Shown here piece after piece: positions 18,159 through 28,078 of a stretch of 64,000 nucleotides of DNA. The translations under genes and the position numbers were made by a program. Position 1 is the stretch's first letter. Each line of letters opens with the position of its first letter. The stretch is taken from positions 1-64,000 of the forward strand of contig CAZBDV010000008.1 in assembly GCA_964490765.1 (NCBI GenBank), written 5' to 3'. Below the pieces are notes generated by a model that ran no database searches, was not told the DNA's origin, and saw nothing but the letters and a program-made list of their open reading frames with translations. This DNA comes from CAZBDV01 sp964490765 (GTDB taxonomy: Bacteria > Cloacimonadota > Cloacimonadia > Cloacimonadales > JAJBBL01).

Positions 18159-20144
18159 TTAAAATGCCTGTCCCAGACTTATAAAGAATTGAACCGGTTT
18201 TCTCCCTTCGAAGATTGGAGTTGCAATATCGAGCCGGAACGGGCCTACAGGGGTAGCAAAACGGAGGCCACCTCCAGCAGAGTATCGCAAATCATCTAAA
18301 TCGTGATCCCAGGTATCAGGCCAGACGTTACCAAAATCCAGAAACGATACACCAGAGAGAGGGCCGAAGAGTGGAAATCTGAATTCCCCGCTACCTTCAA
18401 GCAGAGCATTACCACCGAGTGGTTGACCATCTTCCGATTGTGGGCCTAATTGCCGACGTGGCCAGCCTCTGACCGAAAATGAACCCCCTGCATAGAACCT
18501 CTCTTCTATCGGAATATAGTTATCGGCAGAGAGATCTTTGATTATACCACCTCTCACCCTGCCTGCGAATACGAGGTCTCCTCTTAACTGATCATAGTGA
18601 CGGGCATCACCGATAACACGGAGATACTGGAAATCTGAACCGAATCCGAGCCCGGAAAAGGTAACAGTGCTAGATAACAATGAACCAATAGTCGGGAAGA
18701 ATCTCGGCCTGGAAGAATCCCTGACTATACCCCAGGTAACACTTGATTTGCGGTAGATTCTCAGTGGATCTTCCTCTATACGGCCACTCTCATCCCGTAG
18801 TTTAGCGAGGTTCTGCTCCTCAAAGAATTCTGTCGTAGGAGAAGGACCAGGAGGAAGGTTGAGTTGCTGTTCCAGGAATTCTGCACTGGCGAGCAGCCTG
18901 TTATTCTCGAAAGTATAGGTCAGATAGGTACCGGTATGGCTGGAGACTCGATAATTGATCGTACTGCTGCCACCAATTCTCTCAATCTTATAACCCGGTT
19001 CTCTCTCTCGCCGGTAAAAAGGGTTTAGGAGAAGATTAGAATGTACGGTAGGGAAGCCTGGTTGATTGAGCCGGAAATCGAGTATGATTGGTTCATGATA
19101 TGAGTGTTTAACAAAGAGTGTTGCCTTACGTAAACCACCGAGAAATCTCAATCTCGTAATCTCGGCGTAAACTCTGATATTCTTCTCAAGGGTAAAATCA
19201 CTGAAACTGAGATCACTGAGACTGACGTCTTCTATACTGAATCCGACACCGAAATCAAGCCGTGTAGCATCCTGTTCCCGGAGATTAATCTCGACTGGGA
19301 CGATTTCTCTTCTGGAATCGAGCCTGAGACTGACAGAGACGAACTGGAACATAGCGAGGTCCTGTAGCCTGTTCCGGGTCTGATCAAGCCTGCGAGGGAC
19401 ATACGCTTCGCCTGTTCTGGTAGTTAGAAAACGCATTAACTGTCTCTCTTCTATCTTCCTCAACCCGCTGAATGTAATCTCACCGAAGTAGGCTTTGGGG
19501 CCGGGATCGACTAGATAAATAATATCGACTCTATCTTCTGAGGAATAGAGTGAGAGATCATAATTGACCCTTACGTGTGGATAACCGAGATTATCGAAAT
19601 GCTTTCTGACAGTAATAAGGTCTTCTTGAAATTCTTCGTCAGTGAAATAATGCCCCTCACGAATATTCAAATGTTTTCTTATCCGGGATGGTTCTTCCTG
19701 AAAATCTTCACTCTCCGCATCGATAAAGCGATATCTGAGGTCATTGACCATCACACGCTTACCCTCATCGATGTTTATACTGATAGTAACCCATTGCTGA
19801 TTATCGTCGAACTCTACTTCGTATTCCTCGATCGCTGCATTGAGAAAACCCTCACGCTGATAGGACCTGACTATTCTGGCCAGGTCATCTTCGAGCAACC
19901 CTGCGACGTATACAGGCGATCTACGCCAGAATTGTAACCTCTCAAATAATGATTTTGACCTGACCTCCATGAGCGAACGGAGATTACCATTAGAGAAATG
20001 CTCATTTCCGCTGAACTCTACTTTTCTAACCCGGACAACATCCATATCCTGCGCATAGAGCAAAGTACAATTCACGGCTATCAGTGTCAGAGAGACGACA
20101 CAGATCAGTATCTTCAACGACCTGTTATTGATACTTGCAATCAT
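18159..20144 (-). CDS. tamA: Omp85-family outer-membrane protein, TamA-like
   Basis: A 661-residue protein with a signal peptide (hydrophobic residues 8-30, ending around LLYAQ), then POTRA-type repeats (RVRKVEFSGNEHFSNGNLRSLMEV; VDPGPKAYFGEITFSGLRKI) to about residue 290, then a 16-strand-type beta barrel. The barrel contains the family motif SVRGWPRRQLGP and ends in LGQAF with a terminal Phe, as outer-membrane barrels do. Pairing with tamB points to TamA rather than BamA. It acts in the outer membrane in insertion or export with TamB. The POTRA domains match the family but their exact number is uncertain. It is the first gene of the two-gene unit. Confidence 0.9.
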   Translation of the reverse strand: MIASINNRSLKILICVVSLTLIAVNCTLLYAQDMDVVRVRKVEFSGNEHFSNGNLRSLMEVRSKSLFERLQFWRRSPVYVAGLLEDDLARIVRSYQREGFLNAAIEEYEVEFDDNQQWVTISINIDEGKRVMVNDLRYRFIDAESEDFQEEPSRIRKHLNIREGHYFTDEEFQEDLITVRKHFDNLGYPHVRVNYDLSLYSSEDRVDIIYLVDPGPKAYFGEITFSGLRKIEERQLMRFLTTRTGEAYVPRRLDQTRNRLQDLAMFQFVSVSLRLDSRREIVPVEINLREQDATRLDFGVGFSIEDVSLSDLSFSDFTLEKNIRVYAEITRLRFLGGLRKATLFVKHSYHEPIILDFRLNQPGFPTVHSNLLLNPFYRREREPGYKIERIGGSSTINYRVSSHTGTYLTYTFENNRLLASAEFLEQQLNLPPGPSPTTEFFEEQNLAKLRDESGRIEEDPLRIYRKSSVTWGIVRDSSRPRFFPTIGSLLSSTVTFSGLGFGSDFQYLRVIGDARHYDQLRGDLVFAGRVRGGIIKDLSADNYIPIEERFYAGGSFSVRGWPRRQLGPQSEDGQPLGGNALLEGSGEFRFPLFGPLSGVSFLDFGNVWPDTWDHDLDDLRYSAGGGLRFATPVGPFRLDIATPIFEGRKPVQFFISLGQAF

Positions 20145-20237
20145 TGATTTACCTTACCGACCAGTATAGTGTTGAAAGCAAGAGGAAAATCTATACTCCT
20201 GTTTCACACCCTGCACTCATCCTACCCCTTTTTTTAC

Positions 20238-21221
20238 TTAACGCAAAAAGGGATAGTCGGTTCCGATCTTTGCATTGACTTCTGCCATCGTCTCTGCGGT
20301 CAGTTTATCAGCTTTACGGTTTCCTTCTCGGAATATCTCTGCCACCTGATCAGGATGCTGGATATAATGGTAATATCTCTCTCTGATCGGTTCCAGTACT
20401 GTCTCGATATTATCTGTCAACCATCTCTTACATTGCAGGCAGCCAATGGAGGCAGTAGTACATCCCTCTATCACTTCCTGCTGTTTCGCGCTGTCTGAAA
20501 GAAGTTCATGCAGAGCGAAAAGGTTGCATTTTTCCGGATCACCAGGGTCGGTCTTTTTGATTCTGGCTGGGTCTGTTACTGCTTTTGACACCTTTTTCCA
20601 TATCTCTTCTTTGGTTTCGTAGAGATAAATACAATTGTCGAGAGACTTGCCCATCTTCTCCGAACCATCAAGCCCCTTGATTCTCTTACCGACAACACCC
20701 TGAGGTTCGGGAAAGATCTCGCCGAAGATGCTGTTAAATCTCCGGACTATCTCGCGGGCCAGTTCTATATGCGGAAGCTGGTCATCACCAACAGGGACTA
20801 TTTCGGCTTTGTAGATAATGATATCGGCAGTCATAAGAGCCGGATAATCAAGAAGGCCAGCGTTTATATTATCAGCCTGTTGAAGCGTTTTGTCTTTATA
20901 TGTCGGAACTCTCTCGAGCCAGGATACTGGAGTAAGGCAGTTCAGAATCCAGGTGAGTTCGGTATGACCCCTAACCTGAGATTGTATCATTAGAGTCGAT
21001 TTATCCGGGTCGAGTCCGCAGGCCAGGTAGGAACAGGCGCATTTGAACACATAATCCTGCAGCTCTGCTGACTGATAGCGAGCAGTCATAGCGTGATAAT
21101 CGACAATTCCGAAGACCGCTTCGTACTGGTCCTGTAATTGAGCCCACTGTCTGATGGCACCCAGATAGTTGCCAAGATGTAAATCACCAGTTGGCTTTAC
21201 TCCACTAAACAATCTCTTCAT
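20238..21221 (-). CDS. trpS: Tryptophan--tRNA ligase
   Basis: A class I aminoacyl-tRNA synthetase of 327 residues. Its start has GAGGAG five bases upstream. The HIGH-type motif is HLGN (SGVKPTGDLHLGNYLGAI). The KMSKS loop reads KMGKS (GLDGSEKMGKSLDN), a variant seen in some TrpS enzymes. Other family marks are GDDQLPHIELARE and TDPARIKKTDPGDP. Cytoplasmic. rimO lies upstream on the same strand. Confidence 0.97.
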   Translation of the reverse strand: MKRLFSGVKPTGDLHLGNYLGAIRQWAQLQDQYEAVFGIVDYHAMTARYQSAELQDYVFKCACSYLACGLDPDKSTLMIQSQVRGHTELTWILNCLTPVSWLERVPTYKDKTLQQADNINAGLLDYPALMTADIIIYKAEIVPVGDDQLPHIELAREIVRRFNSIFGEIFPEPQGVVGKRIKGLDGSEKMGKSLDNCIYLYETKEEIWKKVSKAVTDPARIKKTDPGDPEKCNLFALHELLSDSAKQQEVIEGCTTASIGCLQCKRWLTDNIETVLEPIRERYYHYIQHPDQVAEIFREGNRKADKLTAETMAEVNAKIGTDYPFLR

Positions 21222-21297
21222 ACATACTCCTCACGCTCTTTTTTAATTCTTGTATCTCATTTCTTCAGCTCTAATCCTGGTTCGAAGATCAGATTAT

Positions 21298-22596
21298 CTA
21301 TACTATATCCCCAATAAGGTCATGCACCAGGCTTTCTACGATTCTTACCTTCAGAATATCTCCTACTTCTCCCTTTCCGGAGCGGATGAATACTAGGCCG
21401 TCGATCTCCGGAGCGTCGTACCTGGTTCTCCCCTCGTAGAGGAAGTTATCATCTTCAGAAAGACCTTCTATGATAACTTCTACCGTTTGTCCAACAAATT
21501 TTTTCAGCAATTCTTCTGAGATGGAGTCGTGCAATTCTGTCAGTACCCTTTTGCGCCGTGCTGCAGTTCTGTGGTGAACCTGTTCTGGCATATTTCCCGC
21601 CTCGGTTCCATCCTCCCTGGAATATTGGAAGACCCCTAATCTATTGAATCTCTGCTCTTCCAGGAACTGATACAACTGATGAAATTGTTCTTCTCTCTCT
21701 CCCGGAAAGCCGGTTATAATCGTTGTCCGTAGAGCAGCATCAGGAATTATATCCCTGATCCTGTCCAGAAGCCTTTCTGTCTCAATCTTAGTAATGTGTC
21801 TGTTCATCTGAGCCAGAATCTCATCATTGATGTGTTGTATCGGCATATCGAGGTAGGAACAGATTTTGGGGTTATCTCTTATCAGGTAGAGCAGATCATC
21901 TGTTACATTAGCAGGATGAAGATATAATAACCGTATCCAGTCAATACCTTTCACATCTGCGAGACGGTTCAAAAGTTTAATCAGGTTCGGACTGGAACCG
22001 AGATCGATTCCGTATTGCGTGATATCCATAGCCGTGACGATCAACTCCCTGACACCGCTCTCAGCCAGCTGTTCTGCCTCCTGCAGTATCGATGGCAATC
22101 TTTCGCTTCTGACCGGCCCTCGGATGGAGGGGATTGCACAGTAACTACAGAGATTATTACAGCCGTCAGAAATTCTCTGATAAGCGTAGGGAAGAGGCTT
22201 GAGCCTTTGACGTTCCAGTCTGTAAGAGGATAACGAGAGCAAATCTGCCAGGCCGGCAAAATCCTTCAACCCGATAAAATGATCCACTTCCGGCATACTC
22301 TGCTGCAGGTCGGTCTGGTATCGCTTTATCAGGCAGCCGGTAACAAGGAGTTTACATCCGGGGTTATCTGCTTTGACCCTGCCGAGCTCAAGGATCCGTT
22401 CTATAGATTCCTCCTTGGCATCCCTGATAAAACCGCAGGTATTGACCAGAATCAGATCGACATTCTCCGGAGTTTCTGACGGTATAAACCCCTTCTGTTT
22501 AAGGATACCTGCGAACTGCTCACTATCCACCAGATTTCGTGGACAGCCCAGACTCTCCAGAAAATATGTTTTCTTCTCGCTTACTTTACTTCTCAT
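21298..22596 (-). CDS. rimO: Ribosomal protein S12 methylthiotransferase RimO
   Basis: A radical SAM methylthiotransferase that modifies an aspartate of ribosomal protein S12. The N-terminal UPF0004 domain carries the auxiliary cluster cysteines (ESLGCPRNLVDSEQ, NTCGFI, TGCLIKR). The radical SAM motif is CNNLCSYC near residue 150, and a TRAM domain forms the last ~65 residues. The ESLGCPRN start separates it from MiaB. Total 432 residues is typical. The ribosome binding site is weak, but no better in-frame start keeps the first cysteine. Confidence 0.96.
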   Translation of the reverse strand: MRSKVSEKKTYFLESLGCPRNLVDSEQFAGILKQKGFIPSETPENVDLILVNTCGFIRDAKEESIERILELGRVKADNPGCKLLVTGCLIKRYQTDLQQSMPEVDHFIGLKDFAGLADLLSLSSYRLERQRLKPLPYAYQRISDGCNNLCSYCAIPSIRGPVRSERLPSILQEAEQLAESGVRELIVTAMDITQYGIDLGSSPNLIKLLNRLADVKGIDWIRLLYLHPANVTDDLLYLIRDNPKICSYLDMPIQHINDEILAQMNRHITKIETERLLDRIRDIIPDAALRTTIITGFPGEREEQFHQLYQFLEEQRFNRLGVFQYSREDGTEAGNMPEQVHHRTAARRKRVLTELHDSISEELLKKFVGQTVEVIIEGLSEDDNFLYEGRTRYDAPEIDGLVFIRSGKGEVGDILKVRIVESLVHDLIGDIV

Positions 22597-22659
22597 ATCT
22601 CGTTAACTCTTTTGTTTAAACAGTCGAACGAATCAGAGTTTCTGATTTCTCGCAACTCA

Positions 22660-23904
22660 TTAGCTGAGAGAATGAATGATCAGGCCAGATTTCAGTTTGG
22701 GCTCGAACCAGGTCGATTTCGGTGGCATTATTGCTCCTGAATCGGCAATTTCCATGAGATCTTTTACCGATGTGGGATACATGGCGAATGCTACCGCTTC
22801 ACCCTTATCAACGCGTTTCTCCAGTTCCTTCAAACCTCTTATTCCACCGACGAAGTCGATCCTCTTATCGGTTCGTGGATCTCCAATTGCGAGGATGGGG
22901 CTGAGGAGGTTATCCATTAGAATGGCTACATCGAGCGATTTCACCGGATGTTCGGGATCATAAGTTCCCTCTTTCGGACTTAGTTTATACCATCTGTTAT
23001 CGAAATACATACCTATCCTGTGTTTCATCTCCGGTTTGTATTGCTGATTACCCGGAATCTCTTCCAGCTCGAATTTCTCTTTTATCTTGGCCAGGAATTC
23101 TTCGTTACTAAGGCCGTTGAGATCTTTGACTACCCTGTTATAGTCCATTATCTTCAACTGCTCATCGGGAAAGATGACAGCCAGGAAGAAATTGTACTCT
23201 TCTTCTCCTGTATGGTTGGGATTGGCATCTTTTCGCATCTTACCCACTTTATAGGCAGAAGCGGAGCGGTGATGCCCATCGGCAACGTAAAAAGCCGGAA
23301 TCTCTGCAAAGTGCTTGATTAATCGTTCTATGATCTGCGGATCGCTGATCCTCCAGAAGGTGTGTATTACCGAATCTTCAGTCTGAAAATGATATTCCGG
23401 ATCCTTGCGGATGAGTTCCACAACCAGATTGTCGATCGAGTCTACTGCAGGATAGGTTAAAAAAACTGGACCGGTGTTAGCGTTGAGAGTGTCTACATGG
23501 CGGATTCGATCCTGTTCCTTATCGGCACGTGTCAGCTCGTGTTTCTTAATGATGTCGTTTTCATAATCATCAATGGAAGCACAGGCAACCAGGCCGATCT
23601 GTTTGTGGTCTCCCATCTGTTGCTGATAGAGATATAATGAGGGTTCACTCTCTTGCTGTAAAATATTCTGAGCTATCAGATAATCGAGATTCTCCTTCGC
23701 TTTCTTATATACAGTTTCATCGTAGGGATCGATATCATCGGGAAGATCGATCTCTGACCTGACTACATGAAGAAAACTGTATTTGTTCCCTTTTGCCAGC
23801 TCTTTTGCTTCTTCTCTGTTCACAACATCATAGGGGGGAGAGGCTACCTTCTCCACCATATCATTGCGAGGCCTGATACCCTTAAATGCTCTGATTATTG
23901 CCAT
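22660..23904 (-). CDS. DUF1015 family protein
   Basis: A 414-residue cytoplasmic protein of the DUF1015 (SerC-neighbour) family, whose reaction is not established. Family marks are the N-terminal IIRAFKGIRPRNDMVEKVASPPYDV, the HELTRADKEQDRIRH segment, DGHHRSASAYKVG and the C-terminal AIMPPKSTWFEPKLKSGL. In many anaerobes this gene lies beside serA/serC, but those are not here. The start ATG has AAAGGAGAT upstream. Confidence 0.93.
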   Translation of the reverse strand: MAIIRAFKGIRPRNDMVEKVASPPYDVVNREEAKELAKGNKYSFLHVVRSEIDLPDDIDPYDETVYKKAKENLDYLIAQNILQQESEPSLYLYQQQMGDHKQIGLVACASIDDYENDIIKKHELTRADKEQDRIRHVDTLNANTGPVFLTYPAVDSIDNLVVELIRKDPEYHFQTEDSVIHTFWRISDPQIIERLIKHFAEIPAFYVADGHHRSASAYKVGKMRKDANPNHTGEEEYNFFLAVIFPDEQLKIMDYNRVVKDLNGLSNEEFLAKIKEKFELEEIPGNQQYKPEMKHRIGMYFDNRWYKLSPKEGTYDPEHPVKSLDVAILMDNLLSPILAIGDPRTDKRIDFVGGIRGLKELEKRVDKGEAVAFAMYPTSVKDLMEIADSGAIMPPKSTWFEPKLKSGLIIHSLS

Positions 23905-24007
23905 CTTACATCTCCTTTAGTTTCTTTGATTTCATAGGCTCATTCCTTTATAACACCGCTTACGTGTCAATCCTTTTCAGGCTGAAATATGCCAGTCACT
24001 CAATAAA

Positions 24008-24541
24008 CTACTTCCAGTAGAAATGCAGAACATTCGACAGAGCTCCGTTTCTACAGTTCAGTCCATAGAATTTCTCCGATTCTGAGCACCTGAACTCGAA
24101 ATAGATCTTCCTCTCCTGCAGATATTCTATTTCGGCGTATAGCTCATCTCCATCTGGATCTGGTTGCTCACCGCTTAAAGAGTATATTTTTAGCGGGGTC
24201 CCTGGAGCTGGTTCCTCATCGAAATAGAAATTCTTCAGTTTCAAGTTTATCGGTTCCGATTTGAGTAGATAAAAGGGGTAGGTACGGTATAGCTCCCTTA
24301 TCCTGTCATTCAGCGTGGGATAAGGATTGGAATAAGCAAATTTCCAGATATCGCGAGTCCGCTTGCGTAGCGGAGTATTGACGTGATTCCTGTATTTATG
24401 AGGCTCATAGAGTTTCACCTGTCGGCCACCGTGTGAACTCTGAAAGATATATGAACCGCACTTTCCGTGCATCGAAACCGTCATATTCAGCAGCCGGATA
24501 AGGCTATCCGGTAATCGCCAGAAATAAAACCTCTTACTCAT
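24008..24541 (-). CDS. Hypothetical protein (orphan)
   Basis: A 177-residue protein I do not recognise. AGGAGG lies nine bases before the ATG at 24541 but directly touches the earlier ATG at 24550, so 24541 is the likelier start. There is no signal peptide or membrane helix. The sequence is rich in aromatic and basic residues (RFYFWRLPDSL, SHGGRQVKLYEPHKY, RKRTRDIWKFAYSN), and the C-terminus is beta-like (IYFEFRCSESEKFYGLNC). It stands alone between a DUF1015 gene and a divergent tldD, with a 386-bp upstream region. Expression is plausible from its ribosome binding site; no function can be assigned. Confidence 0.6.
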   Translation of the reverse strand: MSKRFYFWRLPDSLIRLLNMTVSMHGKCGSYIFQSSHGGRQVKLYEPHKYRNHVNTPLRKRTRDIWKFAYSNPYPTLNDRIRELYRTYPFYLLKSEPINLKLKNFYFDEEPAPGTPLKIYSLSGEQPDPDGDELYAEIEYLQERKIYFEFRCSESEKFYGLNCRNGALSNVLHFYWK

Positions 24542-24927
24542 CCTTATCATCCTCCTGTTATCTTTGTTCGTGAGATTTTTTTTGCTCCCTCTATTTATAT
24601 ATGCATCACAAAAATGGGTCTTATTAAAAGCCGAACTGCTGAGAATGTCTGCTCCATCAGATAAATAGTAATATTGGAAAATTGTGCTGCCATATCTTTA
24701 GAGAATTCTATTGCCGAACCAAAGAGAGGGATACGAGCCGGATGGTGCCGACTCGTATGGTTCAAAAAGATTACAGTTTGGATCGTGTGAGGCCGTATCT
24801 GACTCGAAGAGATTATGCCTGTTGTTATTCTGGCTTGTGTGATAAGTCTGTATAGATTGAGTTTGACATCTTGAGTATAATGAAAAAAAATGCAACAAGT
24901 TATTAGATTAATAATGGAGGTTGTTTA
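24542..24927. other. Intergenic region between the orphan gene and tldD, with an imperfect inverted repeat
   Basis: No convincing ORF. A structured patch lies at 24716-24763: GAACCA and ATACGAG on the left face CTCGTAT and TGGTTC on the right, with a 9-nt bulge on the left arm and a 14-nt loop. A TATAAT at 24876-24881 could be the -10 of tldD, with no good -35 at 17 nt. GGAGG at 24916-24920 serves tldD. The 66-codon minus-strand frame at 24698-24898 looks spurious. Confidence 0.4.
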
Positions 24928-26310
24928 ATGATAAGTCAAGAATTGATAGCTAAAGTGCTGGAACGTGCTTTATCTAACGGAGCCGACTTTGCTGAGCTGT
25001 TTCTGGAAAACACCTATAATTCCTCGATCAGGTTTTATGATGGCAAGACACAGCAGAGCATCGTAGGTAAAGATTTTGGTGTTGGTATAAGAGTATTTTA
25101 CGGGATTAGCGCAATCTATGCCTATACGAGTGATCTGACCGAGAAGGGATTACTCTCAGCTGCAGATGCAGTTGCCAAAGCAGACAGGAAGGATCAGGTC
25201 ATCAGGCCGCAGGAATTGAGCCAGGTAAGAGTCGATAATAGACACCAGGTGAAGATTCCGGGTAACACGGTCGATAAATCGGAGAAACTCGATTTCATAA
25301 GGAAGATAGATAAATCTGCCCGTATCTATAGTGATAAAATAGCTCAGGTAGATCTTACCCTCCTGGAGAAGAAGCAGGATATCCTGATCGCTAACAGTGA
25401 AGGTTTATTCGTCGAGGACACGAGAAACTATACCCGTGCTTACTCGGTTGTTATAGCCGCCAGTGGGAGTGAGAACCAGACCTGTTTTGATGGACCCGGA
25501 GCACTGGCCGGTTATGAATTTATCCGTAGCCTCGATCCTGAGGAGATAGGTAAGAACTCGGCCGAGATAGCGGTCAAGATGTTAGAGGCCGATTACGCAC
25601 CGAGCGGTACTTTTCCGGTGATTATCGATAACGGCTTTGGTGGTGTTATCTTCCATGAAGCTTGTGGACACAGCCTGGAAGCTACATCGGTTGCCAAAGG
25701 GGCTTCGATTTTTTCCGGCAAGATGAATCAGCAGATAGCAACAGAAAAGGTTACCGCTATTGATGACGGGACTATTGTCAATAAATGGGGTTCCTTGAAT
25801 ATCGATGATGAGGGAACTCCTGCAGAGAAGACAGTCCTGATAGATAAAGGAATTCTCAAATCCTACATGGTTGATAAGCTTGGTGGTAAGAAGATGGATA
25901 TGGAGTCGACCGGTAGTGGACGGCGCCAGTCTTATAAATATGCCCCCACCTCCAGGATGCGGAATACCTATATTGCACCCGGCAAGGATAGTTTCGAAGA
26001 TATGGTAGCCTCGATAGACTTTGGCCTCTATGCCAGGAAGATGGGTGGTGGCTCTGTCCTTCCCGGAACCGGTAACTTCAATTTCTCTGTTGCCGAAGGT
26101 TATCTGATCAGGAACGGTAAGATAGCCGAACCAGTCAGAGGAGCAACCCTTATTGGTAATGGTGGTGATATACTGCATAAGATCAGTATGATATCAGATA
26201 ATCTGGAGTTGGCTGAAGGTATGTGTGGTTCAGTCAGCGGCAGCATCCCCACTACAGTGGGACAGCCGGCGATTAAGGTCGATCAAATCATAGTAGGCGG
26301 AAGAAAGTAG
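24928..26310 (+). CDS. tldD: TldD family metalloprotease subunit
   Basis: The catalytic half of the TldD/TldE heterodimeric zinc protease, which trims unfolded or ribosomally made peptides in known cases. The zinc motif HEACGH is near residues 242-247 (GVIFHEACGHSLEA), and the C-terminal signature of glycine-rich turns (GGGSVLPGTGNFNF) is present. 460 residues, family size. GGAGG lies seven bases before the ATG. It is followed 14 bp later by tldE, forming an operon. No peptide precursor gene was recognised nearby, so a housekeeping role is likely. Confidence 0.95.
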   Translation: MISQELIAKVLERALSNGADFAELFLENTYNSSIRFYDGKTQQSIVGKDFGVGIRVFYGISAIYAYTSDLTEKGLLSAADAVAKADRKDQVIRPQELSQVRVDNRHQVKIPGNTVDKSEKLDFIRKIDKSARIYSDKIAQVDLTLLEKKQDILIANSEGLFVEDTRNYTRAYSVVIAASGSENQTCFDGPGALAGYEFIRSLDPEEIGKNSAEIAVKMLEADYAPSGTFPVIIDNGFGGVIFHEACGHSLEATSVAKGASIFSGKMNQQIATEKVTAIDDGTIVNKWGSLNIDDEGTPAEKTVLIDKGILKSYMVDKLGGKKMDMESTGSGRRQSYKYAPTSRMRNTYIAPGKDSFEDMVASIDFGLYARKMGGGSVLPGTGNFNFSVAEGYLIRNGKIAEPVRGATLIGNGGDILHKISMISDNLELAEGMCGSVSGSIPTTVGQPAIKVDQIIVGGRK

Positions 26311-26324
26311 GAGGTTGAGAGATT

Positions 26325-27659
26325 ATGTACGAACAAGAATTTAATAAATTATTCGAGTTAGCAAAAAATAAAGTCGATGATATAGAGATTATGCTGACGA
26401 GCGGGAAATCGTTCTCTGTCAGGATTAATCAACAGAGTGTCGAATCGTTCAATTATGCAGACAGTAAAGGGATAGGGATCAGGATCATCAAAGACGGCAA
26501 GGTCGGATATTCCTATACCGAAGAATTTAGTGATGAAGCATTTGCTTTGATCATCGATGAGGCTATAGCGAGCAGTGAAATGGTGGAGAATCTGGAACCG
26601 GTTAAATTTGATAACTATCCTGATATTCCCGAGCAGCTGAATATCTATTCCGCAGAGCTTGATAAGGTTAAAGTCGAAGATAAGATCTCACTGGCACAGA
26701 AGTTAGAGTCCTTAGCCCTGGAAGCTGACAAGCGGGTATTCAATGTGCCTTATGCAGCTTATGGTGACGGTTATAGCTATTCCAAGATCGCTAACAGCAA
26801 GGGATTGAATAAAGAGAGTAAATCCAATTACTGTTCGGCTTTCGTGATGGTACTAGCCCAGGAGGGAGAAGATAAGAAATCGGGTATGGATTTCAAGATG
26901 AGCCGCGATTTTAAGGATATAGATCCCGTGAAGATTGTCGATAAAGCGGTGAAACAGGCGACAGATCTCCTGAATGGAGCAACACCGGCTTCCGGTCAAT
27001 ATCCTGTCGTTCTGAGCAATGAAATGATGGCTTCGCTACTGAGTACCTTTTCAGGGATTTTCTCTGCAAAGAGCGTTCAGGAAGGGAAGTCCCTGCTAAA
27101 AGGCAAGATCGGAGAAAAGATATCCGATCCGGTTGTGACTATTCTTGATGATGGCCTGCATCCAGACGGTATGGTGACCTCACCTTTCGATTCGGAAGGT
27201 TATCCCTCCCAGCGGACACCACTAATTGATGACGGGATATTGAAGAACTTTCTGCAAAACACGATTACTGCAGCAAAGGATAATGTGAAGTCAACCGGGA
27301 ATGCCTCTCGGAGTTACAAGGGTTCATTAAACGTATCTACGACCAATCTTGTGCTACAGCCCGGTAAGGCGACAGTGAAAGATTTGATAAAGAGCTATGA
27401 CAGGGTGATCGAAGTGGTCAGCCTGCAAGGCCTTCATTCCGGAGCTAATCCCATTTCAGGTGATTTTTCACTTGCCGCTGAAGGTTTTCTCTATGAGCAG
27501 GGAGAGAGAAAAGAAGCATTGTCTAACTTCACGATCTCAGGTAATTTTTTCCAGATATTGAAAGATATCGAGAAAGTGGGTGACAATGCAGAATTCAATA
27601 TGCAGTCCTGTTCCTCTCCAGCAGTGCTGATAAAGCAACTTATGGTAAGCAGTAAGTAA
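26325..27659 (+). CDS. tldE: TldE/PmbA family protein (non-catalytic partner of TldD)
   Basis: A 444-residue paralogue of TldD without the HExxxH motif, as usual for TldE/PmbA. Shared features are the N-terminal domain (SGKSFSVRINQQSVESFNYADSKGIGIRI) and the C-terminal glycine-rich part (GLHSGANPISGDFSLAAEGFLYEQGE). It forms the heterodimer that opens the TldD active site to unfolded peptides. It is the second gene of the operon, 14 bp after tldD, with GGAGG in the gap, and ends before a terminator-like hairpin at 27699. Confidence 0.95.
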   Translation: MYEQEFNKLFELAKNKVDDIEIMLTSGKSFSVRINQQSVESFNYADSKGIGIRIIKDGKVGYSYTEEFSDEAFALIIDEAIASSEMVENLEPVKFDNYPDIPEQLNIYSAELDKVKVEDKISLAQKLESLALEADKRVFNVPYAAYGDGYSYSKIANSKGLNKESKSNYCSAFVMVLAQEGEDKKSGMDFKMSRDFKDIDPVKIVDKAVKQATDLLNGATPASGQYPVVLSNEMMASLLSTFSGIFSAKSVQEGKSLLKGKIGEKISDPVVTILDDGLHPDGMVTSPFDSEGYPSQRTPLIDDGILKNFLQNTITAAKDNVKSTGNASRSYKGSLNVSTTNLVLQPGKATVKDLIKSYDRVIEVVSLQGLHSGANPISGDFSLAAEGFLYEQGERKEALSNFTISGNFFQILKDIEKVGDNAEFNMQSCSSPAVLIKQLMVSSK

Positions 27660-27698
27660 AGAATGCTTTAATAACAGGAGAAGAAATCAAAATATTAG

Positions 27699-27726
27699 AG
27701 GGGACAGCCTGGGTGCTGTCCCCTTT
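27699..27726 (+). terminator. Terminator-like hairpin after tldE
   Basis: A perfect 10-bp stem (27699-27708 with 27715-27724) has a 6-nt loop and only a short T run (CCCTTTC). It lies 39 nt after the tldE stop and could terminate or attenuate before the cupin gene. Confidence 0.65.
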
Positions 27727-27786
27727 CAGATAGTATATTGCAGAGTAAGGCAAAAGATCCGTAACAATTAAGAGAGGAGGGGGATT

Positions 27787-28062
27787 ATGGCTTATGTAGA
27801 GATCTACAGGCTATCAGAGAAAGAGATCGAGAGTCGCGGTATCAGGGAGTGGCCAGTCTGGGAAAAGGGAGTATCTCGTTTCGACTGGTTTTATGATCAC
27901 ACCGAAGAGTGTCTACTTATTGAAGGTGAGGTAGAGGTAATGACACCGGAAGGAGTGTATCGTTTCGGGGGTGGGGATTACGTTGTATTTCGTAAAGGCT
28001 TGAAATGCAAGTGGAGAGTGAAAAAACCTGTCCGTAAATACTACAACTTTCTCAATGATTGA
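27787..28062 (+). CDS. Small cupin-domain protein
   Basis: A 91-residue single-domain cupin of the Cupin_3 (DUF861/EutQ-like) type. The barrel pattern is visible in YDHTEECLLIEGEVEVMTPEG followed by FGGGDYVVFRKGLKCKWRV. Only part of the classical metal-binding His/Glu set is present (H and E in DHTEECLLIEGE), so metal binding is uncertain. GAGGAGG precedes the ATG. The gene stands alone between two hairpins. Substrate unknown. Confidence 0.8.
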   Translation: MAYVEIYRLSEKEIESRGIREWPVWEKGVSRFDWFYDHTEECLLIEGEVEVMTPEGVYRFGGGDYVVFRKGLKCKWRVKKPVRKYYNFLND

Positions 28063-28078
28063 TGCTTTGCTTATTAAT

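Noticed and set aside
24698..24898. A 66-codon minus-strand frame in the intergenic region before tldD
   Set aside because: Its composition is dominated by Ser/Asn/His, it has no clear ribosome binding site and it overlaps the inverted repeat; probably chance.
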